From positions 1-64,000 of the forward strand of contig JAPLSQ010000084.1 of NCBI GenBank assembly GCA_026398535.1: a DNA stretch of 64,000 nucleotides, written 5' to 3'. Under the pieces are notes generated by a model. That model saw only the letters and a list, made by a program, of their open reading frames with translations, was not told the origin of the DNA and searched no databases. A program made the position numbers and the translations under genes. Numbering within the stretch: the first letter of the stretch is position 1; every line of letters starts with the position of its first letter. This document shows, one piece after another, positions 1 to 9,369 of the stretch. This stretch comes from Candidatus Sumerlaeota bacterium. Lineage in GTDB: Bacteria > Sumerlaeota > Sumerlaeia > Sumerlaeales > Sumerlaeaceae.

Positions 1-128
1 TTGTCCGGTGTAGCCGTTTCTGGGGATTCGAAAGCAACCCCACACTGCGCGCAGAACCTTGCATTAAAAACGCTCTCAACACCGCAGACACTGCATGACT
101 TCATTTGCACTGATGTCATTAGCCGCAT
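1..128 (-). CDS. zinc-ribbon protein, truncated at the left edge
   Basis: This is the first 42 codons of a minus-strand gene that runs off the window. The ATG sits about 8 bases after a strong GGAGGAGGAAA ribosome-binding site, which makes the start convincing. The peptide has a CxxC (residues 12-15, CSVC) and a second CxxC about 14 residues later (CAQC). This is the usual N-terminal zinc-ribbon layout of many membrane or regulatory proteins. The rest of the protein is outside the window, so no function is assigned. Alternative in-frame ATGs at codons 4 and 9 have no better ribosome-binding site. Confidence 0.65.
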   Translation of the reverse strand, partial: MRLMTSVQMKSCSVCGVESVFNARFCAQCGVAFESPETATPD

Positions 129-372
129 GATCTTTCCTCCTCCAATCGCGTGCGCTTGAAATGGCAAGACGCCCGACAATGAAATATTTTTACGAATATT
201 ACCATCTTTTACATTATGTGTCATACTACTCATTATTCCGATTATACACTTAATCAGAATACGATCGACAAATAAGAAACTGAACGACATCAAGCAAGGC
301 ATGATATCATGGAAGTGATAACCGAAATATGCCCCGCGCCATCGAGTTTTACAAACAGCGAGACGACGAAGA

Positions 373-2334
373 TTAATATACGGTCCAATCCGCCACGGTG
401 GCGGGAACGGCGGCGTTAACGGCGTTCAGGGCGTCGATAAGGCCCCAGCCCGATATGGCGTCCCAGCCGGGACTTTCTGCCTCGCGGGTGGTAGAGCGCA
501 TGTGGGCATAAAGTTGTTCTGGCGTAAGGTTTGGATTTTTACTGAGCATAAGCGCGGCCACGGCGGCGGCATGGGGCGCGGCGGCCGAGGTGCCGTAGAA
601 GTTGGGATAACCGTCCATGTCCGTATCCTCGCCGAAAAACGACGTATTCGCGCCATCGGGGGCGGTGATGTCGGGTTTCGAGCGCAACATTGCGCCCTTG
701 TAGCGCGTCAGGCCGTCGTCGCTGAACCAGAACGGCAGCGGGCCGCCATAGGATGTGAAGTATTCGGCGTTCAGTTCATCCTCAGGGTACTGGTAATAGC
801 CGTCGTAATCGATCTCAAGGCAGTCCATCGCGGCGACACTCATGACGCTGGCCGCGGCTGTGTGGCCAAAAACTGTGCGGTCGGCGGCGTAGTCCGTGTC
901 GAGAAGACCGGCCAGCCCGACACCGATGGCGAGAAGGTGGAGATTGACGGTTGTGCGCCCGTCGTAATGGTCGATGGCGGCATAGACGATCTGGTAATCG
1001 CTGGTCATGTCGTTGTTTGTGTATTCGAGTTCCTCGTAGGCGTCTCCCGCGGGCGCGCCCGTCGTTCCCTGTCTTGTGATGCTCTGGGCGAGCACTTTGC
1101 TTTTCGTGACGGGCATTTGGTCGTCGCTGAGAACGTATAGATCAAGGTCGGCCTGTGCGCCGGGGCCCGCGGCAAGCCCGCCGCCGTATGGCTCGTCCCA
1201 GTGAAGGCACAAATACATGGAGGAGCCCGGAAAAAGCAGCATTGCGAGCGAGGTTTTTTTTGGCATCTCGTATGCCGCGCCGAAGTCGTGAAAGTCGACG
1301 CCAGTAGGGGGGTAGACCATCTCGGAGGTGGCTGCATCGGCATCGTAATAGCGCCACTCGTGGGCTGTGTTGGAGTAGTTGCCGGCGCTGGAAAAGCACG
1401 CCACGCCGCTCGAACAGGCGTCCTTGTAAGCCTGGGCGATGGGTCCGTCCTGGTACATGGGTTCCGAAGTGTAGAGCACGTCGTCAACCATCACGTTGCA
1501 CTTGTAACCCGGGTCATCGGCGAGTTTGCGGATGTTGGCCGCGAATTCGTAATACCCGGAAAACGCGGAAGCAAACGAAATGGCGCATCCGGGCGCGAGA
1601 TCGCAGATCAGTTCGGCCATACCGGCGCCCTCGTCGGCGCCTTCGACGGGGCCGGGATCAATGATTCTCACGGTTGAAGGGAGATCGCCGGAATTCTGCG
1701 AATCCGATCCGGTGAGGATGCCGCCGGCGAGCGTTCCCCCAATCACGCGGTGAAAGCTGTCGCTGATGACACCGACGCGCACGCCGGAACCGTTGATGCC
1801 GTGGGTGGATCGCGCCAGCGCGGCACGGATCGATTCGTCGGCCCCGCTGGTCACCACTCCGGTTTGCAGGAAGGCGCGCGGCTCGTGCGTGATGACACGG
1901 ACATCGCTTCTGCGCGCGATAAGATCGAGCTGGCGCGGATCGTCACACCGTGCCATTATCTGATGCAGATTGGCGTCCGAGTAGCTCGACACGATTTCAA
2001 TGCCGGCGCGCTTGCAGGCCATGAACAGGCCGGGATTGAGGGCGTTTGCGCCGATGATCACCTGAATCTTGGCGCCGCGTTGCGCCCAAGGCGCGATGCG
2101 CGCGAGGGCGGGCTGGAGCGGTTTGCCCGCCGCCGTCTCGCGGCGCATTTGAAGCAATGCCGATGACATCTTTGACAATGCCTTGTCCCCGCCGGTCAGA
2201 AACTCCAGCTTTGGATCCGCTGTCTGTGGAAGCGCCGCAGCCGACGCCTGGCTTGTCTGTGTGATGGATAGAAGCACTGCCAGCAAAGCTGGCAACATGG
2301 ATAACGTCGAGTTCAAAAGCCTTGATCTGATCAT
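373..2334 (-). CDS. secreted S8-like (subtilase-fold) protein with atypical catalytic site
   Basis: The 653-residue protein starts with a Sec signal peptide (about residues 1-33, ending ASAAA). It then has about 130 residues of unassigned N-terminal region and a subtilase domain from about residue 180 to the end. The Asp motif is GVRVGVISDS (D192). The oxyanion Asn lies in FSSAGN, and the nucleophile Ser in YGTSAAAP at about residue 583. The His motif HGTxVA is not found: at that place the sequence reads DEGAGMAELICDLAPG. This variant occurs in a group of large secreted S8-like proteins of environmental bacteria. Activity is therefore uncertain; a Glu may act as in sedolisins, or the protein may not cleave. 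The protein is probably extracytoplasmic. It is divergent from the phosphoesterase gene, with 120 bp between the two starts. Confidence 0.8.
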   Translation of the reverse strand: MIRSRLLNSTLSMLPALLAVLLSITQTSQASAAALPQTADPKLEFLTGGDKALSKMSSALLQMRRETAAGKPLQPALARIAPWAQRGAKIQVIIGANALNPGLFMACKRAGIEIVSSYSDANLHQIMARCDDPRQLDLIARRSDVRVITHEPRAFLQTGVVTSGADESIRAALARSTHGINGSGVRVGVISDSFHRVIGGTLAGGILTGSDSQNSGDLPSTVRIIDPGPVEGADEGAGMAELICDLAPGCAISFASAFSGYYEFAANIRKLADDPGYKCNVMVDDVLYTSEPMYQDGPIAQAYKDACSSGVACFSSAGNYSNTAHEWRYYDADAATSEMVYPPTGVDFHDFGAAYEMPKKTSLAMLLFPGSSMYLCLHWDEPYGGGLAAGPGAQADLDLYVLSDDQMPVTKSKVLAQSITRQGTTGAPAGDAYEELEYTNNDMTSDYQIVYAAIDHYDGRTTVNLHLLAIGVGLAGLLDTDYAADRTVFGHTAAASVMSVAAMDCLEIDYDGYYQYPEDELNAEYFTSYGGPLPFWFSDDGLTRYKGAMLRSKPDITAPDGANTSFFGEDTDMDGYPNFYGTSAAAPHAAAVAALMLSKNPNLTPEQLYAHMRSTTREAESPGWDAISGWGLIDALNAVNAAVPATVADWTVY

Positions 2335-2454
2335 TTATTGCATAATATATTACATGGACGATAAAGTTCATACCCAAACAGCGCGGAATCACCGAAAAAC
2401 GGTCTTTTGCGGAAGCCATCGTTTTATTTCAATTCAATCCTGAAGAAGTTGAAC

Positions 2455-3609
2455 ATGACGCATTCAACAAAACATTCGATTCGCAATGCCGCATTAATAC
2501 TCGCTCTGTTGCCGCCAGGCGCATTCCTGCATGCCGTGAGTCTTACACGCGGCCCCTACCTGCAGAATCTGCAGCCAAGCCGGGTCACGATTGTCTGGAA
2601 AACGGATATGGCAAGCGACAGTGAAATCGTTTATGGTCCTGCCTCATCCTATGGATTCAAAATCGGTGATCCATCGACCGTGACACAGCACGCGCTCACG
2701 ATTCCGAACCTCGCAAAGAGCCAAACTTATCATTATAAGGTGAAAAGCGGCGGCGCGGCGTTGACTGGTGATTTGACATTCCGCGCGGGCAAGGATTCGA
2801 CATTCACCTCGTTCACTTTTGCCGCGATGGGCGACCACCGCTCCAGCCCGCCGGCGCATCTTGCCATCGCGCAGAGGGTCAGGCTGACCGATCTCGAACT
2901 GATCCTCGACACAGGCGATTTGACTAATGATGGCAACAAGGCATCCAACTGGGATCCCCAATTCTTTACGCCTGAAAAGGATGTCATGTCGCGCATCTGT
3001 CTTTTCCCCTCGATTGGCAATCATGATGGCACTGCGCAGAACTATTTGGATTATTTCGTCCTGCCCGCCCAGAGTTCAGGATCTGAGCGTTATTATTCGT
3101 TTGATTACGCGAACGCGCATTACGTCGTGATTGACTCCTACAGCAACTTTTCGCAGGGCAGCGCCCAGCACAACTGGCTGGTCCGCGATCTCGAGGTCAA
3201 CAAGAACAAGCCGTGGCTGTTTGCGATGATGCACAATCCGCCCTATAGTTCGTCCTCGCACGGCAGCGATCTGCCGACCCGCAACACGCTCTGCCCGCTC
3301 TTTGAGGCGGGCGGCGTGGATGTTGTTTTTTCGGGGCATGACCATGATTATGAGCGCAGTCTCGTCAATGGCGTCCTCTATATCGTCACTGGCGGCGGAG
3401 GCGCGCCGCTTTACAAGAGCGGCCGCAACAGTTGGACACAGTTCTCCTCCAGCCAGCATCATTTCACTGTTGTCAATGTGGACAACACCACCTGCGCCAT
3501 ACAGGCCGTCGCATCCGATGGCGCGGTCATCGACGCCGTTTCGCTTTCCCCTTCAGGCGTGAGGGAATGGCATCGGGAAGCAGACAATAAAACAGAAACG
3601 GAGCGATGA
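2455..3609 (+). CDS. secreted metallophosphoesterase (purple acid phosphatase type)
   Basis: A 384-residue protein with an N-terminal signal peptide (about residues 1-27). It is followed by a fibronectin-like N-domain (starting LTRGPYLQNL) typical of purple acid phosphatases, and then a calcineurin-like phosphoesterase domain. The metal-binding blocks are visible in order: MGDHR, DTGDLTNDG, GNHDG, MMHNPPY and GHDHDYE. The start at 2455 is chosen because it begins a normal signal peptide; a TTG 16 codons upstream is possible but gives an unlikely leader. It probably removes phosphate from extracellular organic esters. The stop is one base from the next ATG, so it is almost certainly cotranscribed with the hexosaminidase. 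This suggests joint breakdown of extracellular biomass. Confidence 0.85.
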   Translation: MTHSTKHSIRNAALILALLPPGAFLHAVSLTRGPYLQNLQPSRVTIVWKTDMASDSEIVYGPASSYGFKIGDPSTVTQHALTIPNLAKSQTYHYKVKSGGAALTGDLTFRAGKDSTFTSFTFAAMGDHRSSPPAHLAIAQRVRLTDLELILDTGDLTNDGNKASNWDPQFFTPEKDVMSRICLFPSIGNHDGTAQNYLDYFVLPAQSSGSERYYSFDYANAHYVVIDSYSNFSQGSAQHNWLVRDLEVNKNKPWLFAMMHNPPYSSSSHGSDLPTRNTLCPLFEAGGVDVVFSGHDHDYERSLVNGVLYIVTGGGGAPLYKSGRNSWTQFSSSQHHFTVVNVDNTTCAIQAVASDGAVIDAVSLSPSGVREWHREADNKTETER

Positions 3610-3610
3610 G

Positions 3611-5338
3611 ATGCGAATGACGCCCCATATCGTGAGAACAGGATGGATTATGTCAGCGTTTGCAATCCTTGGAGCAGCCGGCGCGCCCGGAGATCGGCCT
3701 CTTTCAACAACCACGGAATTGCGGCAGATCAATGTGATACCGCGTCCGGCGCGCGTGGAGCCGGCCGCCGGTGAATTTATTTTGCGCCCAAAGACCGCGA
3801 TTTTTGTGACCAGCGATTCGGCAGAACTCAAACGCGCGGCGGAATATCTCCACGGCCTGCTGGCGCCGGCCACGGGCCGTTCGCTGCCCGTTGCGAACAA
3901 TCCCGCGAACGAGCGCGCCAAAGGCATTGTTCTTTCAATGACGGATGCTGATGCCGCGCTTGGCGATGAAGGATATGAGATCCTCGTGACCCCCGAAAAC
4001 GCGCTCCTGCGGGCGCCAACGCCAGCGGGCATTTTTTACGCCATGCAGACGCTGCGCCAGCTTCTTCCGACAGAAATCGAATCGGCGCGACGCCCGCGCG
4101 GTGTGAAGTGGAGCATTCCCTGCCTGAGGATCATCGACAAACCCGCCTGCGCATGGAGGGGATTCATGCTCGATTGCAGCCGCCACTTCATGAGCAAGGA
4201 ATACATCAAGCGCACCATAGACCTGCTCGCATTCCACAAGCTGAACGTCCTGCACTGGCACTTCATCGACAGCAATGGCTGGCGCATGCAGGTGGACAGC
4301 TATCCGAAACTCACGCAGATTGGCGCGTGGCGCGGCAAGGCCGCGCGCCGTTACGGCGGTTTCTACACAAAAGACGACATCCGCGAGATAGTCGCCCATG
4401 CCAAATCGCGCCATGTCATGATTGTGCCTGAGTTCGAGATGCCGGGCCATTCGGACGCCGCGCTGGCGTGTTATCCCGAGCTGTCATGTTCGGGGGAATC
4501 CTACAAATTGCCCGCGGAACCCTTGCCAAACGAGAACCTCAACTATTTCACCAAGCTCAACAGCTCGCGGCCCTTCTGCGCCGGCAAGGACGAGGTTTTC
4601 AAGTTTCACGAGGCGGTGTTCAATGAGGCTGTCGAATTGTTTGACAGTCCTTACGTCCACGTGGGCGGCGATGAACGGCCCAAGGGCGTGTGGGAGAAAT
4701 GCCCGAAATGCCAGGCGCGCATGAAAGCCGAAGGATTGAAGGACGAGCATGACCTGCAGAACTGGTTCATGCGGCGCATTTCTGACATCCTTGCGCGCAA
4801 GGGAAAACGGGTCATCAGTTGGGCAGTCACGCGCAGCGATCCTTATCACCCGACGGACATGGACGATCTTGGCAATAATGCTATCATTCAGAACTGGCAC
4901 GATGGCACGGCTTTTGCCGCGGGCAAAGGCTGGGATGTTGTCAATGCGCACAACGGCTTCGTCTATTTCGATTACCCGGAATTCAAGGGGATGAACAAGC
5001 CAAAGTGGATGCCGTTGCTGCCGCTGGAGAAGGTGTATTCATTTGAGCCGACGCCCGCCGCCCTCAACACAACCGAAGCCAAGCATATACTGGGCGGCGA
5101 GGCATGCCTATGGACGGAGCTTGTGCCGCAGGACAAGGTTGATGCGCAGATTTTCCCGCGGCTGCTTGCGCTGGCTGAGGCGGTCTGGTCGCCGCGGGAA
5201 GGGAAGGATTATGCTGACTTTGCGCGCCGTGTCGCGCGGCACGAAGCGCGGCTGGCGCGAATGGGCGTGAAATACGGCAAACCGCCGTTGTGTGCCGTGG
5301 GCGTGATCGGCGATCATGCCCACAACGAAGATCGGTGA
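3611..5338 (+). CDS. beta-N-acetylhexosaminidase, GH20
   Basis: A 575-residue protein with an N-terminal hydrophobic segment (residues about 9-25) that is probably a signal peptide. Next comes a GH20b-type domain (residues about 40-160) and then a TIM-barrel GH20 domain. Diagnostic pieces are RGFMLDCSRHFM, KLNVLHWHFIDSNGWR, the catalytic Asp-Glu pair in HVGGDE at about residues 353-355, and GGEACLWTE near the end, which supplies the active-site Trp. The expected reaction is release of terminal GlcNAc or GalNAc from chitin, peptidoglycan or glycan fragments. Its length is normal for single-domain GH20 enzymes. It is translationally coupled to the upstream phosphoesterase (TGAGATG junction). 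Confidence 0.92.
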   Translation: MRMTPHIVRTGWIMSAFAILGAAGAPGDRPLSTTTELRQINVIPRPARVEPAAGEFILRPKTAIFVTSDSAELKRAAEYLHGLLAPATGRSLPVANNPANERAKGIVLSMTDADAALGDEGYEILVTPENALLRAPTPAGIFYAMQTLRQLLPTEIESARRPRGVKWSIPCLRIIDKPACAWRGFMLDCSRHFMSKEYIKRTIDLLAFHKLNVLHWHFIDSNGWRMQVDSYPKLTQIGAWRGKAARRYGGFYTKDDIREIVAHAKSRHVMIVPEFEMPGHSDAALACYPELSCSGESYKLPAEPLPNENLNYFTKLNSSRPFCAGKDEVFKFHEAVFNEAVELFDSPYVHVGGDERPKGVWEKCPKCQARMKAEGLKDEHDLQNWFMRRISDILARKGKRVISWAVTRSDPYHPTDMDDLGNNAIIQNWHDGTAFAAGKGWDVVNAHNGFVYFDYPEFKGMNKPKWMPLLPLEKVYSFEPTPAALNTTEAKHILGGEACLWTELVPQDKVDAQIFPRLLALAEAVWSPREGKDYADFARRVARHEARLARMGVKYGKPPLCAVGVIGDHAHNEDR

Positions 5339-5360
5339 TCCCGCTTACAACGGTCGCGAG

Positions 5361-5400
5361 CATGACTTGCTCCGTGAAGGTTGGAGCATGGCTCCAGCAA
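5361..5400. repeat. short hairpin region downstream of the GH20 gene
   Basis: The 218-bp gap between the convergent hexosaminidase and UroD-family genes contains a perfect stem TGGAGC-ATG-GCTCCA (5382-5396), with an outer TTGCT/AGCAA pair around it. It has no T-run, so it is not a standard terminator. It resembles the short inverted repeats scattered between genes in many environmental genomes. No gene is seen in the gap. Confidence 0.3.
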
Positions 5401-5556
5401 CGGCCCGCCGCGCTCCCGGTGCAGGTGGCAAGCTGATCGGGCGGCGCGTTATCTGGATCAGGGGGACAGGATGCGGCTCCGGGGGCGCGGGTGTTGCCGA
5501 GTACGGCCGTATATAGCTCCAATAGCAAAACCGTCACCGGGGGCAAATACCCCCCG

Positions 5557-6639
5557 TTACCCCCCGCTCGCTTCGTACGATCCCAGTTTCCTGGCAAGAG
5601 CGATGATCCGGCGGAAATCCTCAAGACTGACGCTGGACGGCACGGAATGATCCGAGGAGAAAATGTATCCACCGCCCTGTTTCATGACGGGGATGACGCG
5701 CTCCATCTCGGCCTGGATCAATTCCGGCTGGTCCCACAACACCGCGTTGATTCCGCCGTGCAAAACAAGCTCTTTGCCATATTTGAGTTTGAGGGCGATG
5801 GGATCCATGCCGGCCTTGACCTCAAGAGGATTGAGCGCGTCGAGGCCGATGCCGATGAGCTCGGGCACGAACGGATTGACGTCACCGCACGAATGCAGTC
5901 GCGTCTTGACGCCCTTGGCGCGCGCCCAGTCGATGGCGCGTTTGTGGAAAGGCTTGAGCAGTTCGCGGTACATCTCCACCGAAAAAAACTGGTGATGTTT
6001 GTAACCCATGTCGTCGGGCCAGAAAACGCTGTCAAACTGGTAGCCGGCGTCCCAGACCATATCGAGCAGGGCGATGTTGACCTCCAGCAGGTGGGAGAAC
6101 ATGTCCATGCACCACTCGGGATCGTCGACAAGCGCATAGAGCAGGCGCTCCGAGCCGACCATCCACGAGTGCGTGACATCGAAGCCGAACCAAAGAAGCG
6201 CCTCGGTCCAGCAGCCCCGCTCCCTCCAGCCGCGGTAGTTGCGATCCAGATAGTTCCAGTCGATGCGGTCGCGCGAAGGCACGATGCGCGCTTTTGCATC
6301 CCGCCAGGTTTCGGGTGACACCACGGTATGGTTCAGGAATTCGGGAGTCGATGCGGCATGCTTGAAGTTTCTGATTGTCGTTCCCCAAGCGGTCGTCTGG
6401 GTGATATACTCGCCGGTTTCCTCGACCACGCTGACGGGATATCGCGGCGAATTGTCCGCGGAAATCCCCCCTATGTGGTCAAGGCCGAAGAAATCCACAT
6501 AACTCACATCGCTGGGAAGTCCCTCTTTCTGCCACCGCTCGATTGTCGCCGCCCATGGGCCGTCAATCACGGGCACACGGTCAGCCTCCCTGTGCTCAAA
6601 CATGCGCGCAAACCGCTCGCGGCTTGTCATCTCAACCAT
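5557..6639 (-). CDS. uroporphyrinogen decarboxylase-family protein (MtaA/CmuA-like)
   Basis: A 360-residue cytoplasmic protein of the UroD fold. It starts with RERFARMFEHREADRVP, a typical opening of the non-HemE members. The barrel contains HSCGD at about residue 247, the likely zinc-binding His/Cys of the methyltransferase-type members. LVLHGGIN and IFSSDHSVP follow near the C-terminus. These members usually move methyl groups between corrinoid proteins or other carriers, but the substrate cannot be read here and no corrinoid protein is adjacent. The start at 6639 is preferred over an ATG 15 codons upstream because a GAAAGG ribosome-binding site precedes it and the family alignment begins there. 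True haem-biosynthesis HemE is unlikely. Confidence 0.85.
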   Translation of the reverse strand: MVEMTSRERFARMFEHREADRVPVIDGPWAATIERWQKEGLPSDVSYVDFFGLDHIGGISADNSPRYPVSVVEETGEYITQTTAWGTTIRNFKHAASTPEFLNHTVVSPETWRDAKARIVPSRDRIDWNYLDRNYRGWRERGCWTEALLWFGFDVTHSWMVGSERLLYALVDDPEWCMDMFSHLLEVNIALLDMVWDAGYQFDSVFWPDDMGYKHHQFFSVEMYRELLKPFHKRAIDWARAKGVKTRLHSCGDVNPFVPELIGIGLDALNPLEVKAGMDPIALKLKYGKELVLHGGINAVLWDQPELIQAEMERVIPVMKQGGGYIFSSDHSVPSSVSLEDFRRIIALARKLGSYEASGG

Positions 6640-6660
6640 ATTTGTGACCTTTCGTGCGGA

Positions 6661-6699
6661 TAAAAAAAGAAAGGCGCGGGACACACACGCCCCGCGCCT
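6661..6699 (-). terminator. intrinsic terminator of the glycine-zipper lipoprotein gene
   Basis: Read on the minus strand, a 9-bp perfect GC-rich stem (AGGCGCGGG/CCCGCGCCT, 6672-6680 with 6691-6699) and a 10-nt loop are followed by TTTCTTTTTTT. It lies 29 bp downstream of the lipoprotein stop codon and separates that gene from the UroD-family gene. Confidence 0.8.
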
Positions 6700-6727
6700 G
6701 ATATTTTCAACCAGATGGTTTTACTGG

Positions 6728-7015
6728 TTACTTCTCAATGGTCTTTTTGCAGGGCATGGGCGGGGGAATCGCGCATGGGGCTGGCGGGCATGGTTTGGGC
6801 GACATGGAATCCGCAATGAGCGCTCCGGTTGCCGCGCCGACTGCGGCGCCAATGCCAGCGCCCTTGAGCGTGGCCGTGCCATGTGTGACGGACGCCCCGA
6901 TGAGCGCGCCAGCGGCGCCACCCACCAAAGATCCCATTAACGCTCCCTGCTGAACAGGCGTGCAAGAGCAACCTGCCAACAACGCCGCGATAACGAATAA
7001 ACCCAGTATCTTCAT
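6728..7015 (-). CDS. glycine-zipper outer-membrane lipoprotein
   Basis: A 95-residue lipoprotein precursor. The lipobox is LLAGCS with the modified Cys near residue 16. The mature part holds two glycine-zipper segments rich in GGAAGALIGA and GAAVGAATGALI patterns, followed by a Pro/Cys-rich tail. Glycine-zipper lipoproteins of this size (SlyB/Pcp/OmpA-like families) are usually outer-membrane associated and often stress-related; the exact role is unknown. The second of two neighbouring ATGs (7015) is chosen because AGGAG is 7 bases away. The first ATG would leave only one base between ribosome-binding site and start. It is a single-gene unit ending in an intrinsic terminator. Confidence 0.85.
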   Translation of the reverse strand: MKILGLFVIAALLAGCSCTPVQQGALMGSLVGGAAGALIGASVTHGTATLKGAGIGAAVGAATGALIADSMSPKPCPPAPCAIPPPMPCKKTIEK

Positions 7016-7136
7016 CGTCATTCTCCTAACCTTTGTTATTCTCGAAACTTTTCGATTTTTACAATGAGCGATTGGATTAATGCAAAGAAAAATTTCATAA
7101 ATCCAGCATTATTTTTCAGTTATTTTTATGCAATTA

Positions 7137-8237
<1,101 letters not shown>

Positions 8238-8315
8238 GGATGAATCATGAAAACCAGCATGCTTTCGCTGCCGTGTGAAAGGCTGCGACGCAGACGCATG
8301 CCCCGCGCACGCATG

Positions 8316-9332
8316 TCAGGGTTTGGCGCGATAGAGTTCCGGATTGAAGCTTGTGACGGCGCGCATATACTGCACGCGCTCATAAGCTGTCGGATCGGCG
8401 CAATTCACCTGGCTCATGCTTCCCCGCATTTGCTCGACGGACTCATACTCGTGGCTTTCCATCCAGTCGTGCAGCCCCTGTTCAAGGTCGCGCATGTGGT
8501 TGATGCCATAGCGCAGCAGCACCGAGCAGACTTCCGTGACGCTTGCGCCGGCAAGCAACATTTTCACCATGTCCTCGGGTTTGTGGATGCCGCTTGTGGC
8601 GGCGAGGCTGGCGTTGACGCGCCCGTAAAGAATCGCGATCCAGCGCAACGGCAGGCGCATCGCCTGGGGCGTGCTGAGCAGAACATTGGGCCGCACTTCA
8701 AGCGTCTCCAGATCAACATCCGGCTGGTAGAAACGGTTGAACAGCGTGAGGCCGTCGGCGCCCGCATCGTCGAGTTTCCTGGCCATGTTGGCCAGGTTGC
8801 TGAAGAAGGGGCTGATTTTGACGGAAACGGGGATGGTGACGGCGGCCTTCACCGCCTTCACCACTTCGATGTACTGGTCTTCGATCTGTGAACCCGGCAA
8901 GTCCAGGTCCGTGGGGATGTTGTAAATGTTCAGCTCGACGGCGTCAGCTCCGGCCTGCTGAATCTGCTTGGCGAAGCTTGTCCAGCCGCCAGCGGTCGAG
9001 CCGTTGAGGCTGCCAATCACCGGGATGCCGACGGATTCCCTGGCTTTCTGCAAGTGCTTGAGGTATCCTTCGGGACCGAGTTCAAACTGGGCCGGCTCGG
9101 GGAAATAGCTCTGGGCCTCGGCGAAGCTTTCCGTTCCCTCGGTAAGGTGGTGGAAAAGCTCCAGTTTTTCCTGTGTGAGCTGTTCCTCGAAAACTGAATA
9201 GATGACGATGGCGGCGGCGCCGGCGTCCTCCATGCGTTTGATGCTGTCAATGTCGTCGCTCAGCGGCTGCGCCGCGGAGGGCACCAGCGGCGAGCGAAGC
9301 TTGAGTCCCATGTATGTGGTTGTAAGGTTCAT
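8316..9332 (-). CDS. dihydroorotate dehydrogenase-like flavoprotein
   Basis: A 338-residue TIM-barrel protein related to class 1 dihydroorotate dehydrogenase. It shows MGLKLRSPLVPSA at the start, PVIGSLNGSTAGGW, VELNIYNIPTD, PVSVKISPFFSN and ATSGIHKPEDM. In true class 1 enzymes the motif after the Asn holds the active-site loop and Cys. Here the corresponding VELNIYNIPTD has no Cys, so it is probably not pyrD. Genes of this type are commonly found directly after nifJ, as here (37 bp downstream of PFOR). That suggests a flavin-dependent partner in ferredoxin-linked metabolism. The true reaction is unknown. Confidence 0.82.
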   Translation of the reverse strand: MNLTTTYMGLKLRSPLVPSAAQPLSDDIDSIKRMEDAGAAAIVIYSVFEEQLTQEKLELFHHLTEGTESFAEAQSYFPEPAQFELGPEGYLKHLQKARESVGIPVIGSLNGSTAGGWTSFAKQIQQAGADAVELNIYNIPTDLDLPGSQIEDQYIEVVKAVKAAVTIPVSVKISPFFSNLANMARKLDDAGADGLTLFNRFYQPDVDLETLEVRPNVLLSTPQAMRLPLRWIAILYGRVNASLAATSGIHKPEDMVKMLLAGASVTEVCSVLLRYGINHMRDLEQGLHDWMESHEYESVEQMRGSMSQVNCADPTAYERVQYMRAVTSFNPELYRAKP

Positions 9333-9369
9333 TTGGTGTGCTCCATCTCCATGCGTGTTATCGGTCAGT

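Noticed and set aside
310..375. Short plus-strand frame starting ATGCCCCGCGCC
   Set aside because: About 15 codons, no ribosome-binding site or homology; probably chance.
5491..6318. 275-codon plus-strand frame over the UroD-family gene
   Set aside because: Shadow of a recognised gene with no supporting motif.
7043..7061. TCGAAA-CT-TTTCGA followed by five T on the plus strand
   Set aside because: The loop is only two bases, and no plus-strand gene ends upstream; not a credible terminator.
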